A stretch of 64,000 nt of DNA, from the NCBI GenBank assembly GCA_947247005.1, contig OX365946.1:51114734-51178733 (forward strand), in the 5' to 3' direction. The position numbers and the translations under genes are program-made. This DNA is from Spisula solida. Lineage: Eukaryota; Mollusca; Bivalvia; Venerida; Mactridae. A model generated the notes under the pieces. It was given only the letters and a program-made list of their open reading frames with translations, ran no database searches and had not been told where the DNA came from. Positions 50,263 through 62,308 of this stretch are shown here, piece by piece; the stretch's first letter is position 1; each line of letters begins with the position of its first letter.

Positions 50263-51349
50263 TAGTTTACTGCGCAAGCAATAGCATTTTTGGTGGCACC
50301 AGTAGCCGATATTGAATGAAGGCGCATTCGAACCTAAATTGTAAGCATTACATTGATCTCCATTTCTTAATGATGTATTCTAGACGCCTATAAATAATCT
50401 AGTGACAAATATCAGGAGTTAGAGGAAGTTGTAGATTTTAATTAGGAAGTAATGTAGACAGTAACGTTGGACAAAACTCAGTTAAAGTTAAATTAGAGCT
50501 CCTCAATCGTCTGTACATAAATGGGAGTGGGATGTTATTATTATTTTAATCCGATCTATCGATATCTTGTATGTTGTAAGAACTTCTGAGAAATAATGTG
50601 GGAAGACGTTAAACATTTGAGAAGTCACAGGGGGTGATGTAACACCGTACATTAATCATCCTGACAATATTAAGTGTTGGCTTTTATTTCATGCAATCTT
50701 GGCGATTGATAATATTAAATGTTTTCCTTCTTTCGCCATTGTGGTAGCTTCTTTTCAATCCATCAATGGACGCTTCTTTATTGTCTGGAGTAATGTCAAT
50801 AGTACGGGATATAATGTCTATTATATTATTCTTCACCCATTTGTAAAACGTGCGGTATAAGATTGATGGTATTGGTTTGACCTTTGTACGGTATATGAGA
50901 ACTGATTCCAAGCTAAATGTTGAAGTCGCCATTGAATTTATGTTATACGGAAGTATTTCTAATGTTGCATTTTTCTGACTTACTTTTTATCTTAAAGAAA
51001 CATACAATTAGCATTATAAGTGAATTAAAAAACGGAATGACCAAGTTTTAGCTTAATAAAACTGGACGATCTAGATACACGATACTCAGAAAACACATGG
51101 AAAAACAACACTTAGCAGAGAGCAATGAAGCACATCATACAAGAAATAATAAAAAACTACGTACAACAGGCACGGATTTAAAACCAAAGGACAGTCCCTA
51201 GCAGTTTACACAAAACTTCGAAGTTTCAGCATATAGAAATAGTCCTGCGTAGAACGAATTAATATGGGTTGATACGTCGGTATTTGAAAAATAATAAGAA
51301 AGAGTACTTTATATTAATTATAATATACATGTAGAATAAATTATGATGC

Positions 51350-52440
51350 CTGATTAGTAGTCTGAATAGTAATAGTTTATTTCAAACATATCATAGGTCA
51401 CCGGCCCAAAATACACACCAATACACAATAATAACATATACGAAATTAATGAGTTAGCCCAATACTTACATATAAAAGAAAACATGACATAAAAGGGGAT
51501 GTAACTCAACCGTTGAGATGAGTCAGTTTAAACTGTTAAATTAGCAAGATATACAAAGGGAAGTAATTCCAATTTCAATCATATGTTTTAAGCAGTTTTT
51601 CAATATATATTGCATTTTTTTGTATGGTTCGTTCGTCATTGGAATTAAAAAGTCTATAAAAATCTTGAATATTCGTGTTTAAGGTATACCAATTTAGAAG
51701 AAAATTCTCTCTTATTATTTGAAATTTAAGACATTGAAAAAATACATAATATTCACATTCAATGATTCTGATGTTATTAATTTCATTACAATATTGACAA
51801 ATGCGTGATTCAAATGGAGTGTTATTATGTCTACCAGTTTCTATGTGTAATTTATGACTAGAGCAGCGAAAACGTGACATGGCTATTCTGAGTTTAACAG
51901 GTAATTCAATGATAAGATAACGTTCAGTATCAAGCAGTGTTTTAAAATGTTTGTAATGATAACATCTACTGGATTCTTGTAATGACCGATTCCAGTCCTG
52001 ATTATGACAATCTATTAATCTTTGTTTAAAAGTTTGAATAAATAATGCAATATTTCCTACCTCATGTGAAACCCATAAAAACCCGTAAATAAATAGTAAG
52101 TTATTCACATGTGTAGCCCATGTTATTCTGCCTACATTATCAAGAGATTTCAACATATAGTAACATCTTTTTGGATATCTACAATATCAGTCATATGCAA
52201 CAATCTACACCAATATTTTATACAATTACTATAATACGTCACATAAAGTGGTAATCTTCCACATTCACCAAGACTATACAATTGTTTGTAGAAGTTTTAA
52301 CATGTAAATATTTTTTACAAAATAATAGCTGTGAAGCTTCAACTTCCGGGCGATATTTATATCCCCAAACTTGAGAACCATAGCACAAAATTGGTTTTAT
52401 CATAGAGTCAAATAATTGAAACAGTTGATTTATATTGAAA
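51350..52440 (-). mobile_element. second non-LTR retrotransposon remnant, 5'-truncated
   Basis: On the minus strand it begins near 52440 in the RT thumb (DSMIKPILCYGSQVWGYKYRP, then a LGECGRLPLY block), shifts frame near 52150, continues through the C-terminal domain and ends in an A/T-rich 3' UTR with 'GAAATAAACTATTACTATT' near 51365. The host unit resumes around 52465 (compare 5020). Unit 1 lacks it. I could not fix the target duplication. Confidence 0.8.
51575..52156 (-). pseudogene. LINE C-terminal domain
   Basis: A 193-codon open frame with WATHVNNLLFIYGF, FKQRLIDCHNQDW, a SSRC.YYKHFK-like stretch, FRCSSHKLHIETGRH and a Cys cluster RICQYCN...C...C (putative zinc-binding, about residues 118-141). 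Comparable C-terminal regions follow the RT in a LINE group common in bivalves; the exact clade is uncertain. The upstream RT part is in another frame, so the copy is dead. Confidence 0.75.
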
Positions 52441-53150
52441 TGTCCAAAAGGACGTTGATATTAATAAAGAGAAAACATTGCTTTTTGCTGGTTGGCTCAT
52501 TTGGTTATTTCACCATGCTGTGTACACAGGAGTTATATTATGCTTGGTTTGTAAATTTTGTAATGAGTAAAGTACATACGATATTTGATATACGCGATCA
52601 GTTGAATGTCACTGGCATAACCAGACATACATGTTTTAAAACATACGTATGTTTGTCCTTTTGAGACTGTTGAATTATTGGTACATGACCACAAGCAGTA
52701 ACTGAACTACGAGCTAACACGACCGTAGACGTTAGAACCTTAGCAATCATCCAAACGACGGGCCTGTGGTGCTTTGTACAGATAAGTGTTCGACAGTATC
52801 AGACACCAATTAGTAGTAAGAAAGTTTTGCACTTATTCAAATTAACGTTGCCTCCACATACCGAATTACCATAATTCGGTTACCATGTACCTTAAACAAA
52901 ATTGTCATATGCAATGTGAAGTGTTTTTTTGTGTGCAAGAGCTATTTGAGATGCACTGTTTACCAGTCATGCTTTAAATCAGCTCCGTAATTATAAAATA
53001 TTAACAGAAACACGTGCTATTAACCGGGTTGGAATTCTCATTTTAGAATATTAGGCAATTTCTGAATGAGTACTCAACATGGAAATAGTTATAATGCATA
53101 TCGGGATAGGGTTTTCTTGCTTGTTTTTTTTTGGGGGGGGGGTCGATATA

Positions 53151-53240
53151 ACAGTTTACAGTTTATTTCAGAAATTAAAACATAAAGCCCATGGATCATG
53201 TTTACAATGATTTTCACAAATACATACAAAAATGTCATGT
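53151..53240 (-). mobile_element. short LINE 3'-tail fragment
   Basis: Read on the minus strand: 'CATGGGCTTTATGTTTTAAT' then 'TTCTGAAATAAACTGTAAAC'. It resembles the 3' end of a LINE inserted beside a poly-G run (53132-53142), and is absent at the equivalent point of units 1-4. Weak evidence, based on the AATAAA-like tail and the empty site. Confidence 0.4.
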
Positions 53241-53858
53241 AACTATGTATACTTTTCGGTAGTATTTATTCGATCGAGTGAAATTTTGTTTTTCTGAAGG
53301 TGAAAGAAATATGATAGTAAACAGATACATTTATACCATTATCTGGTTTCAAGTCATCATCAATACAATTCTACTCCGATGGAGGTCGACATGTATAGAA
53401 AACTTATGATGACCTTTCTATTCCTATTTCAAGCTTAGAATTGTTATTCATACAAAATTTATAATTCTGCCATTAGGCTACATTCCGGTCTCGTCTTATA
53501 TAATTTTAAGATTAGTACATTTACAATGAATTTACATATTAAATAGTTTACATAATTAGAATATCAGACTATAATAAATGGTAGTCGCCGAATAATGAGC
53601 TTGTGTTGTGTTTTCTAAAATCGATGGGTCGTGCTTAATCTGTGCAAACATCAACCAGAAATAAAACAGTGCATACCACATACAAGTACCCTAAAGGTAC
53701 AAGGAGTCTGATCATAGTATAAAGAAGCTTAATGCTAAGTATATCTACGTTTCGATGTGGACAGGACGCTAGGTTGTTTTGTTTCTATTGTGATGTTTCT
53801 ATATCAATGCGGTATACCGTACACCGGATATTGCTAGTAAGGTGAGTAATGTTATCCA

Positions 53859-55778
53859 TTTTCGCGACGTTCAAGTGTACACCAGGGTAAGTTCTGGGGC
53901 GCTTTTTTGTCTTTCTGAGTGTGTTTGATGCAAATTTTATACAAAAGTATCTACTACGATAATTTCCCTAGTCCTTGAAAGCCGGCTAACGACCAGGATT
54001 TACTTAACAGGGTGATTAAAAGACCAAACCCGTATCGTTAATCATGCATAAAATAAGCTCGGTCTGCCAAATAAAGATGTTTTGTTTATATTCTTCGTTC
54101 AACTACACAACTTGAATCGAGCAAAATGACTTCCCAGTGACCAAGCTTATGTTGTTAATGTTTTACCAGGAAAGAAATCATAAAAAACGGTGCATTTTGA
54201 GAATAAATACAATGTTAGTGTACTGAGTATTGCTTTTTTTCGCTCACTGGTGTACGGAGTATTGCTGTTTAGTGTACGGAGTATTGCTCACGAAAATTAT
54301 GTAAACTCTAGGTATAACCAGTGTTATTTGGTAAATAGTACTTATATCGTCTCGCGATCTATATCTGTTAAAATTGGAGTGTAAAAGCTACATTAAAACA
54401 TGCTGTAATGTACGAATCCTGACGTAGGTCCGAGCATTCCTCGAAATTTTCAATGTAATACTTTATATGTACACCAGTTCGACGGGTTCAGAATATGATT
54501 AGTAAGTATTTATCGTACATATTTAGCTAACTACTCCATTGTCTTAAACATAGGTCGTCCCTAACGTACGTTCAAATGCTATATATAACTGACTCGCCCA
54601 GCGTGCCAAATTCATACATCATACGCACATCAGCCTCTCTAACCAATGGTCATTCTCTGACAATATTTAGTGACATTACTGATCGCCATACTCGTCTTAG
54701 GTTAAAGGTTGTTCATTGAATAATATTTGCTGACTAAAGTCTTGGATTTGTATACAAACTTTACAACATATAAATACATGAAAGCTATAAATAGATAAAT
54801 TCCCAATGCTTACATCTTTATTAGAACTATAGGTTTTTGAACCAACTTTGCTGGTCTGACCACTTCCCTAGAAAAATAATTGGTCGGAACCACTTAAGAA
54901 AATGTCTGTATCCAGGCATTACCATGTTCAATAGAAATGCTCTGTCACACAAATTATTCTTAAAAACGCTTTTATGACAGAAAAATATAAAAATATTACA
55001 CAAATAGAGCTGATAAATACTTTTTCATTTAACAGCACTTTATTGTTTGTAATTTGATATAGAATATATCTTAGAGCTATAAAATATTACATACTTATTC
55101 TTATTAAGTAGAATTGTTGGTGGGTAAGTCACATATTAGGATATACATTTGTATATAAGGTAATCTACATATCTTCAGTTAAAAGTTCAGTTCTCTCCTG
55201 TTTAGTTTGTGTTCAGAAAATTCATTATCTTAACTGTGATACGCTTTACAACCAATACTTACACTCAAATATTCAAATTCACTCTTTTTAGGTTCATAGC
55301 AAGCAACATGTTTGAAAGCAAAAAGTTGTTATTATGTTAAATTGGTACCCAGTATCATTTTTGGCTAATTTCCTAGTTAATTGTAGTGTATTTAGAGGCC
55401 TGACCAATGTGCAATACTCTGTACAGTAAACATCAATACTCCGTACACGCACTTCTATCTATTATGGTGTGTATCTTTGATCATTTTTTCTGAAATTCGG
55501 ACTTAACACATTTAGGTTCAATACAAACAGAATGCTCATTTAAAAACAACACATCTCGGCAACGCACTCATTCCAAACTTATGTAATGAGCCGTCGTCAA
55601 TATTTGCGTGTGAGTAGCAGCCCAATACTGGTTAATTTGAACATTACTATAATATGACGTACTATAAAGTTGTAAATATCCGAAGACGTTAAAACCTAGT
55701 TGGGGTGATGTTAGTAGTCAAGTTTGGGAAATATCGTCTCTGAACCTCCCCTGGTATACACGAGAATGTCGCGAAAAT
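53859..55778. mobile_element. 1.9-kb element with inverted ends and subterminal repeats
   Basis: Ends TTTTCGCGAC (53859) and GTCGCGAAAA (55778) are inverted, followed inward by imperfect inverted matches ('GTGTACACCAGGG' against 'CCCCTGGTATACAC'). Inside, 'GTGTAC(T/G)GAGTATTGC' occurs three times at 54218-54290 and in reverse twice at 55409-55450. Units 2-4 have no such insertion (compare 24530-24720). No long open frame, so it is non-autonomous. No target duplication identified. Confidence 0.7.
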
Positions 55779-56009
55779 TGATTGTTATATGTCCCCTCTT
55801 GGTTCTCACATTGATACGTTGGCTGCTTAAAAAATTCGACTTATATGAAGCAGAAACAACCTGACAGTAACCAGACAATGGCTAATATGTCATAATAATT
55901 ATAAAAACAACTGCGGAGTATAGTAATGAATATAATAATTATGCATTCAGTTGCGTTTGTTTATTGATTCCCGACAAGTTGATACTAATACGATTGTTCA
56001 TACTAATCA

Positions 56010-56345
56010 CAGGCCTAAGAAATTATATCACAAACTACAGAGTTTTGAAATTCCCCATCATCCCGTCATTACTATATATAATAGACAGATTGACAACGCT
56101 TTTTTCTCGTGGCAGTGGTATGTGACGCTGCTCTTGAAACACCCAATTAAGGGGGGGGGGGGTACTTAAAGGGGGTTCTTTGTGTTATTTGTATTATGTT
56201 TAAATGTATATACATTGTATACATTTTTTATGTTTGCATGCATATATCTATGTCAAATTGTTTTAACCATGTCTTAAATGTGATTGTACAGCACTTTTGA
56301 ACGTGTAATTACATGATAAAAGTGCTAAATAAATATGGTATAATA
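56010..56345 (+). mobile_element. LINE 3'-end fragment
   Basis: Inserted where the unit jumps from 'GTTCATACTAATCACAG' to 'AATAATATAATTACCG'. The last part reads 'GTACAGCACTTTTGAACGTG', then 'AAAGTGCTAAATAAATATGG' and (TAA)n, typical of a LINE 3' terminus. It includes a poly-G run (about 56150-56162). The preceding coding-like stretch ends PHHPVITIYNRQIDNAFFSW and was not identified. Confidence 0.55.
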
Positions 56346-57146
56346 ATAATAAAATAATATAATTACCGAACTAAAAATGTGCAATTATTGCTTTCGTCAA
56401 AACAAAGCTTTGGTTTGAAATTGAGGCTGGTGAGGACAAGTCCACCATAAAACAAGAAAAGATTATAAAGAATTGTGAACCAGATGGCATCTCAGTTGAA
56501 AAGAATTTCCAAGATCATTGCGTCCTTCACATATTCTTACCTCAAAATCAATATGGGTCATCTACTGATGATGACCAACCTTCTTGTTAAGTTCGAAGAT
56601 ACTTGGCTAGACCTGGAGGTATTAATCGGAAACCATTTTACCATGTTAAATGTCATATTGACCGACCGACCTCAAAATGAATAGGGATCATTACAGTTGT
56701 TGACCAACCTCCGTGTAACGTTGTAGATCCTGGGCCAAAGTGTTTTCGAATTATTGATAAGGTTATGAACAATTTTTGGAAAATTATTTATTCAACTAGC
56801 CATGCATTTTACAAATGCTTATTAAACTATTTTTTGGGTATACATTTTTGTACATACTAACAGTCGATACAGACATGTTGCCGAGAACGATGTCCGGACA
56901 AAAACTTTATACGACGTACTAATTATCAATGCATTTATTCAAGATCCGTAATTTGCCATTCATAAAACATCAATGTTGAACCTTATATTATGTCCATTTA
57001 GTTTCTGATCACGAAACCATATTTTCCAGTAACGTATGTTGACTTCGAGTAATGCACGTAAAATATTCACCCGACATGTCAAGTATAAATTATCTACTAT
57101 ATCACGATTGAGAACTCCCAAGAGATATTATGCATGTTTAGAAACA

Positions 57147-57738
57147 AGAGAGCCCTAGGTCGCTCACCTGTCGTAGTAGTGCATGCACACCCCTATGGTG
57201 ACCTAAGTACCATTTACATTTACTGCGTAAGATTCCAGAAAATTCAGGCTTTTTTAAAACTTGACCATGTGACCTAGTTTTTGACCCCAGATGACCCAAT
57301 ATCAAATATGACCTGTATTTTGTTAAGATGACCATTGTGACCAAGTTTCATAAAGATTAAGTCAATATTTTGACCTCAAGTGACTACAAAAGGTTTACTA
57401 TGATTTGACCTAGTGACCTAGTTTTTTAACCCAGATGACCCAATATCAAACTTGACCGATATTTTGTTGAGATGACCATTGTGACCAAGTTTCATAGATA
57501 TAAGGTCGAAAGTGTGACCTCCTGTGACTACACAAGGTTTTTTTTTATTTGACCTTGTGACCTAGTTTTTAATCCAAGATGACCCAATATCGAACTTCGC
57601 CTCGATTTTGTTCAGATGACCATTGTGACGAAGTTTCATAACGATTATGCTAAAATTGTGACGTCTAGCGTCTACACAAGCCAATTGTTGACGGACGGAC
57701 GACCACAAAACTCATTCTTTGTGACAGGTGAGCTAAAA
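57147..57738 (-). mobile_element. pearl-like element with 144-bp tandem core
   Basis: Three direct repeats with 'GTGACCTAGTTTTT' (57271, 57415, 57559) and 'GATGACCCAATATC', a short GACGGACGACC tract, and ends that match 44099-45352 in reverse: 'CAAGAGAGCCCTAGGTCGCT' with CACCTG on the left and 'CAGGTGAGCTAAAA' on the right. The core sequence is different from the 166-bp core at 44364, so the two elements share ends but not bodies. Confidence 0.75.
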
Positions 57739-58003
57739 ACGTATTGGTAAAACTTAGACGGATAGGAAAGCGACCTGCTTCTGATCAAGTATATTGCACA
57801 TCTGGTTTCGTTGCATTGTGCGTTTCTTGCGCTCATCATTTGTGGTAATGTGTTAATGGAATGCTCGTATTTATTCAGGCGTTTTAGAAAGAGTTTCCGG
57901 TTTTTGTATCCGTACTCCAACTAGTAATGTGGTAGACATGATTAAAATATCTTGTCACAAAATTCAAGTGCTCATTCACAAAATTAATCATCTCTTATGT
58001 GGC

Positions 58004-58157
58004 TTACGGAGAACACAATCTATTTATAAATTATAAACATAGACATTTAATTGTCTCTCGTAGTACGAGTACTTAACTGCTTACGGAGAACACAATTTAT
58101 TTATAGATTATAAACATAGACATTTAATTGTCTCTCGTAGTACGAGTACTTAACTTT
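58004..58157. repeat. 77-bp tandem duplication before the pseudogene acceptor
   Basis: 'TTACGGAGAACACAAT' at 58004 and 58081, each followed by 'ATAAACATAGACATTTAATT' and 'TAGTACGAGTACTTAACT'. Unit 1 has a single diverged copy (about 12010-12085). Confidence 0.85.
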
Positions 58158-58578
58158 GTTATGTTCTCGTTTCAGCTTACCACAGGAAGTGTATTCTGTC
58201 TGGATAGCATACCCAAGGCGCTTTGGCGAAGCATTCTGTATCCTGAAGTCCTTTATTATGGAGATGACGTCATATTCATCAGTGTTAACAATAACTGGTT
58301 TTACAATAGAACGTTACATTGCTATATGTCAACCAATCAGGGTTAATAAAAGTCGCCGCGTGTCACGTGCCATCATATGTATAAACGGACTGTGTCAATT
58401 CACCATATCGACATTACAGATTAAAACCCGCTTTCCGGGATGACATAATTTATTGAGCGACAATATCCGAGATATTTTGAATATACGTCAGGATGGTGGC
58501 TGCATATAGCGTATAGAGTAACCAGGTACAACATTTGGGCTTATTTTAGCCAAATGATAAAGAATATGTAATAAGTCT

Positions 58579-59565
58579 CACAGCATGAAAAGTTACGTTT
58601 AATTTTCGATTAAAATTAACGTAAATGTAATTATATTCGAAATTTAAATACATTTAATTAGAAAAAAGTAGCCATTAAATTCCATATTTAAGTTAAGTTT
58701 AATACTACGTTTAAGTCAAGTTTAATACTACATTTAAGTCGAATTATTCCTAGGAGTTTAAGTCACATTTAAGTTGCATTTAAAGTTGATTAAATATAGA
58801 ATATAAATGGGATTAAATGAACGTTTATGCAATATAAACACAAAATTAAATGCGCTTAAATTTGAAATTTAAGTTGCATTTAAAGGTGATTAAATATCTT
58901 TTTTTTATGAAATTTACTCTGCACATATTGTACAAATAAGTCAACAAACCACTCAGCAGTTTGTAACCTGCTTCTTACCAATAAAAATATTTATGTATCG
59001 TACGATTTATATAGTAAAACCATACTTTTATTTTGTATGACTTAATATATATTATTATTGTATATGTACTGGTTTTATATTTCAATGTCATGAGCATCCA
59101 TGAAGTAGAATTTAAAGATGTTACACATACACTAGTTCACTATGAACTACTTAACGATATAATTTGTATTTAAAGTATATTTAACGGCAAGGAAAAGATA
59201 TATTTATATTCAAGGGAGGTAATAAAACAATTATCGAAATTCTTCTATTTTTGAAATTTGTTACATAAAATTTGTAGATCTACATGTGAATCTAGTTGGA
59301 TGCATGTGCTAGTATTATTTGTAATTATAAATATGGATAACATTTAGTTAATATACGGAAAATAAATCGAATTAAATATGGACATTTTTGTGAAATTCCA
59401 AATAAACGGAAGATAATATAGTATTATTTGTGATTAAATTTACAAATTAAATTTAGTTTATATACGGAAAATAAATCGACTTAAATTTGACGTTTTTGTG
59501 AAATTCCAAATAAAAGTAAATATAATAAAATATTATTTGTGATTACACCCGTTTTTCATGCTGTG
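58579..59565. mobile_element. 987-bp non-autonomous DNA element, 13-bp TIR
   Basis: CACAGCATGAAAA at 58579-58591 is exactly inverted at 59553-59565. TCT lies directly outside both ends (58576-58578 and 59566-59568), a possible 3-bp target duplication. Inside are direct repeats: 'AGTTTAATACTAC(G/A)TTTAAGTC' twice at about 58693-58739, 'TTTAAGTTGCATTTAAAG' at about 58765 and 58868, and a 109-bp tandem pair at 59342-59546. No protein frame. Confidence 0.8.
59342..59546. repeat. 109-bp tandem pair within the TIR element
   Basis: 'ATTTAGTTAATATACGGAAA' at 59342 and 'ATTTAGTTTATATACGGAAA' at 59451, both continuing 'GTGAAATTCCAAATAAA' and 'TATTATTTGTGATTA'. Confidence 0.85.
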
Positions 59566-62156
59566 TCTTTCTTGAACACAATGACAACTTTATTTTATGA
59601 CCTCGCTGACAAAATGTTTGCCTAAATAATATGTTTAACTGGAAACATGCGTTTATTTTCTCTCCATTGGTATCGAGCTATGCAAGCAGCTGTGTAGAAA
59701 AAATGCAATATTTCAAATATAAAGCATTTTTTAGGATAATTCTTGCTAAAATTTAAAAACAAAGATGTTTAATGATAATGTTGAATAATTGTTTTTATAT
59801 GTGTTTCATGTTTAAACGTTGAAAAAGGAATACTTAAACGCTTTAAGGCCTATTGCTCGCTACCTCCCTGACCGTAAAATTCCGGTTCCGGAAAAACGGG
59901 TTTACGATGTAATGTCGATATCGAGAGTGATAAGAGAGAACAATATACAAGAGAACAATAGACAATTTAAACGTATGAACGTCCATAGTAATGGTTATAA
60001 GTGGTTATGATTATAATTTCCAAGTATTTTAAGGAATATATCTTATATCATATATAAACACATACATGAAACAAGACACATATTATGTTATTGCTTACAT
60101 ATGAAAGCATATAGCTTATACAAATGTAATGATGATAATTGAAACTGTTTAAGCCCAAACACATTATTGAGTTAGTCTAACTAAACTATAAAGTCGAAAG
60201 CGAAAGTAGTCGAGCGTTGACATATCCTATACACACAAGAACATTAACATAATCCAGTGACGGGTGAATCTATTCCGGATTCTTTAGTCTGCAACATTCC
60301 ACTATCATGGACTAAACGAATGATCATTGTAATCAAATGTCGACATTCATCTACTTCATAGTTCCTATGATTATTATAACTTTATTTTATATATTAATCG
60401 GAGTGAAACTTCGGGAGAGTGAAATATCTGCACATGGTCCCCACAGTATGGTAAGGCTACTGCGACCAGGGCAAGAAGAGCTATTCTCAAAATGTTTGGT
60501 AAGTTGTTACTTGTGCTTGCGTAGTTTGAACATGCGTTTCAGTTCGACGTCTACAAGTAGATCAACACAAAGAAATAAATCCAATGATCTCTTTTAAGGC
60601 ATTTATATTGTATGAAACATCAATGAGGCTATAGGACAACTAGAACCTTTATGACGTGTTTCACTTTAAGGTAGTCAAAAAGTACAATTGGATTATAAAT
60701 TTAGTCTCGATGTCGGTGTATACACGTGTCAAACTACTTAAATATACACGGCAATTTATGTGTCTAAAATGATTATTTAACTGAAATAACCCTAACTAGT
60801 TTTCTAGCTTTACCTTTTATATAATAAGATTGAATTAATTCACCAGTCTTTGTCCGTAGCGTACACACATGTATTCTACATTGTCCGGACTTATTGACCA
60901 CTGTAATGTCTTGTACGTTATACTTGATATTGTTGAAAGGCGGATAACTGTCCTCCCATTTACATGTTATCGCTGAGCACGATTATATTTCAATGTGTTG
61001 TAGTATGGCGTTCCCTATGGTGGGCGGCACTTTCGTGATAAATGTAGTGTTCCCTGTAAAGTACCGTCAGCGTTTCGTCCCGTTTAAACCGTTCGTTTAC
61101 TCGCACGCTAAACGCAACACGAACGGTTCACGCTTAGCTTTCATTATTTCAACCAATGAGACCTTTTTTCTATTCCAGTTGATCTTGTTGTTGCTTTCTT
61201 TGTGTATTGAGCACCGTTTCATGCACATAGATTGACGACTTTGTATAAAATCATGGAGGGAGGAACTCATCGAAATGCAAAGCTATCTGTTTTATGTATC
61301 AGGTAATCAAAAGTATCAATACAATTTCACAGGATACTTTTTCATTGTCTTGATTGCCTTCATGCTCTGCTGTTTCTGTTGAGCGCTGCCTACTCAATCA
61401 AATTTTCATTCTCTTCTTGATACTGGTGATAAATTGATTAAAACATGTTGTGATATTACCTGTGACATTGATAGGTTTACTTTGGCAGATATTGTCATTA
61501 ATCAATATTAAAGTAATTAATTACGGTTATACGAGATGTTATAAACTACCAAAATGTATTTTATGACGAACCGTGGACTTGTCATTGTAGGGTTTATAGT
61601 AATAACTTAATATATCCTTCACAATATTAGTGTTATTAATTATTTATAGTTACCATATATTTACAGACAACCTAACGAATGTTTGATTACAAGAAAGAAA
61701 GAACCTGAAAATCCATCAATTCATTTTAATATAAGATAATTAAATCGTATAGTTTGGAATGACACAGATGATAAATGGCACCCAATAGACTAGACTAACT
61801 AAAGTGTATTTCCCTTATTATTAAAATTATTATAGAGAGGCGTGTGAAATGTCTTTAGCTGTACAGTATATTGTATAATTCGTTGTCAACTTGTCAAACG
61901 AACACTTTGCAGATGTTGTTCTCGTAATCATGTATGATCATTTCTCCTCATTTCTCACGAAACACGGTGTCACATCTCTATTGTATCGACGTCCAATCAC
62001 AGGTAATGGCGTGACAAAGACATGTCTGATCATTCATTCATTAACGTTTCTGGAACTTTGTTTGTGCATGAAAACATCAGATTGTTAAGCTTATCAAACC
62101 AGCAATCTGTGTCATTCTAGCTAAAATTGCCTTTTGGTCAAGGCGGTACATATAGG

Positions 62157-62308
62157 ATATTTGTTTGTTTTGATTGAATATGGTTTATATCTCATCGTGT
62201 AGTGATAAAATTCAATATTTTCAAGAGCGCGTAGCGCGAGTGAAAATATTAAAATTTTATCACTACAAGATGAGATATTAACCATATTCAATCAAAACAA
62301 ACAAATAT
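62157..62308. mobile_element. 152-bp palindromic element with CG-rich loop
   Basis: Arms 62157-62223 and 62241-62308 are near-perfect inverted repeats (outer ATATTTGTTTGTTTTGATTG, inner TTCAATATTTTCA / TGAAAATATTAAA). The loop is AGAGCGCGTAGCGCGAG. It lies at the right edge of the unit 5 homology. Short palindromes with a GCG-rich loop are a recurring shape here (see 63776-63880). Confidence 0.85.

Larger units (their letters stand above)
58403..60212. mobile_element. 1.8-kb insertion inside the pseudogene TM4 region
   Basis: Receptor homology stops after 'ACTGTGTCAATTCA' and resumes at 'GTTGACATATCCTA'. The insert contains the nested 987-bp element at 58579-59565. The outer part has 'AAACCCGCTTTCCGGGATGA' near its left end and no identified terminal repeats. 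A 63-codon frame at 59819-60010 is unrecognised. Confidence 0.65.
58176..61920 (+). pseudogene. neuromedin U receptor-like pseudogene
   Basis: A broken copy of 12105-14430. Fragment 1 (58176-58402) keeps LPQEVYSVW, FGEAFCILK and TIERYIAICQP, then is cut in TM4 by 1.8 kb of inserted DNA. Fragment 2 (60213-60498) keeps ECL2-TM5 but has an 8-bp deletion near 60240 and single-base deletions near 60330 and 60438. Fragment 3 (61179-61302) keeps its splice sites but has TGA at 61208-61210 where the intact copy has the TM6 Trp codon, plus a 2-bp deletion. Fragment 4 (about 61850-61920) has lost the AG acceptor context, part of NPILY and helix 8. The tail is almost gone. These are directly visible; loss of function is a safe inference. 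Confidence 0.93.
46437..62150 (+). repeat. segmental duplication unit 5 (carries receptor pseudogene)
   Basis: Collinear with unit 1 (matches listed there) and, in 48090-54000, also with units 2-4. It is expanded by insertions private to this copy: 48556-50255, the LINE at 51350-52440, the LINE tail at 53151-53240, the element at 53859-55778, the LINE 3' end at 56010-56345, the pearl-like element at 57147-57738 and the insertion in the receptor at 58403-60212. Confidence 0.8.

Noticed and set aside
59819..60010. 63-codon frame inside the pseudogene insertion
   Set aside because: No match to any transposase motif I know; too short to support.
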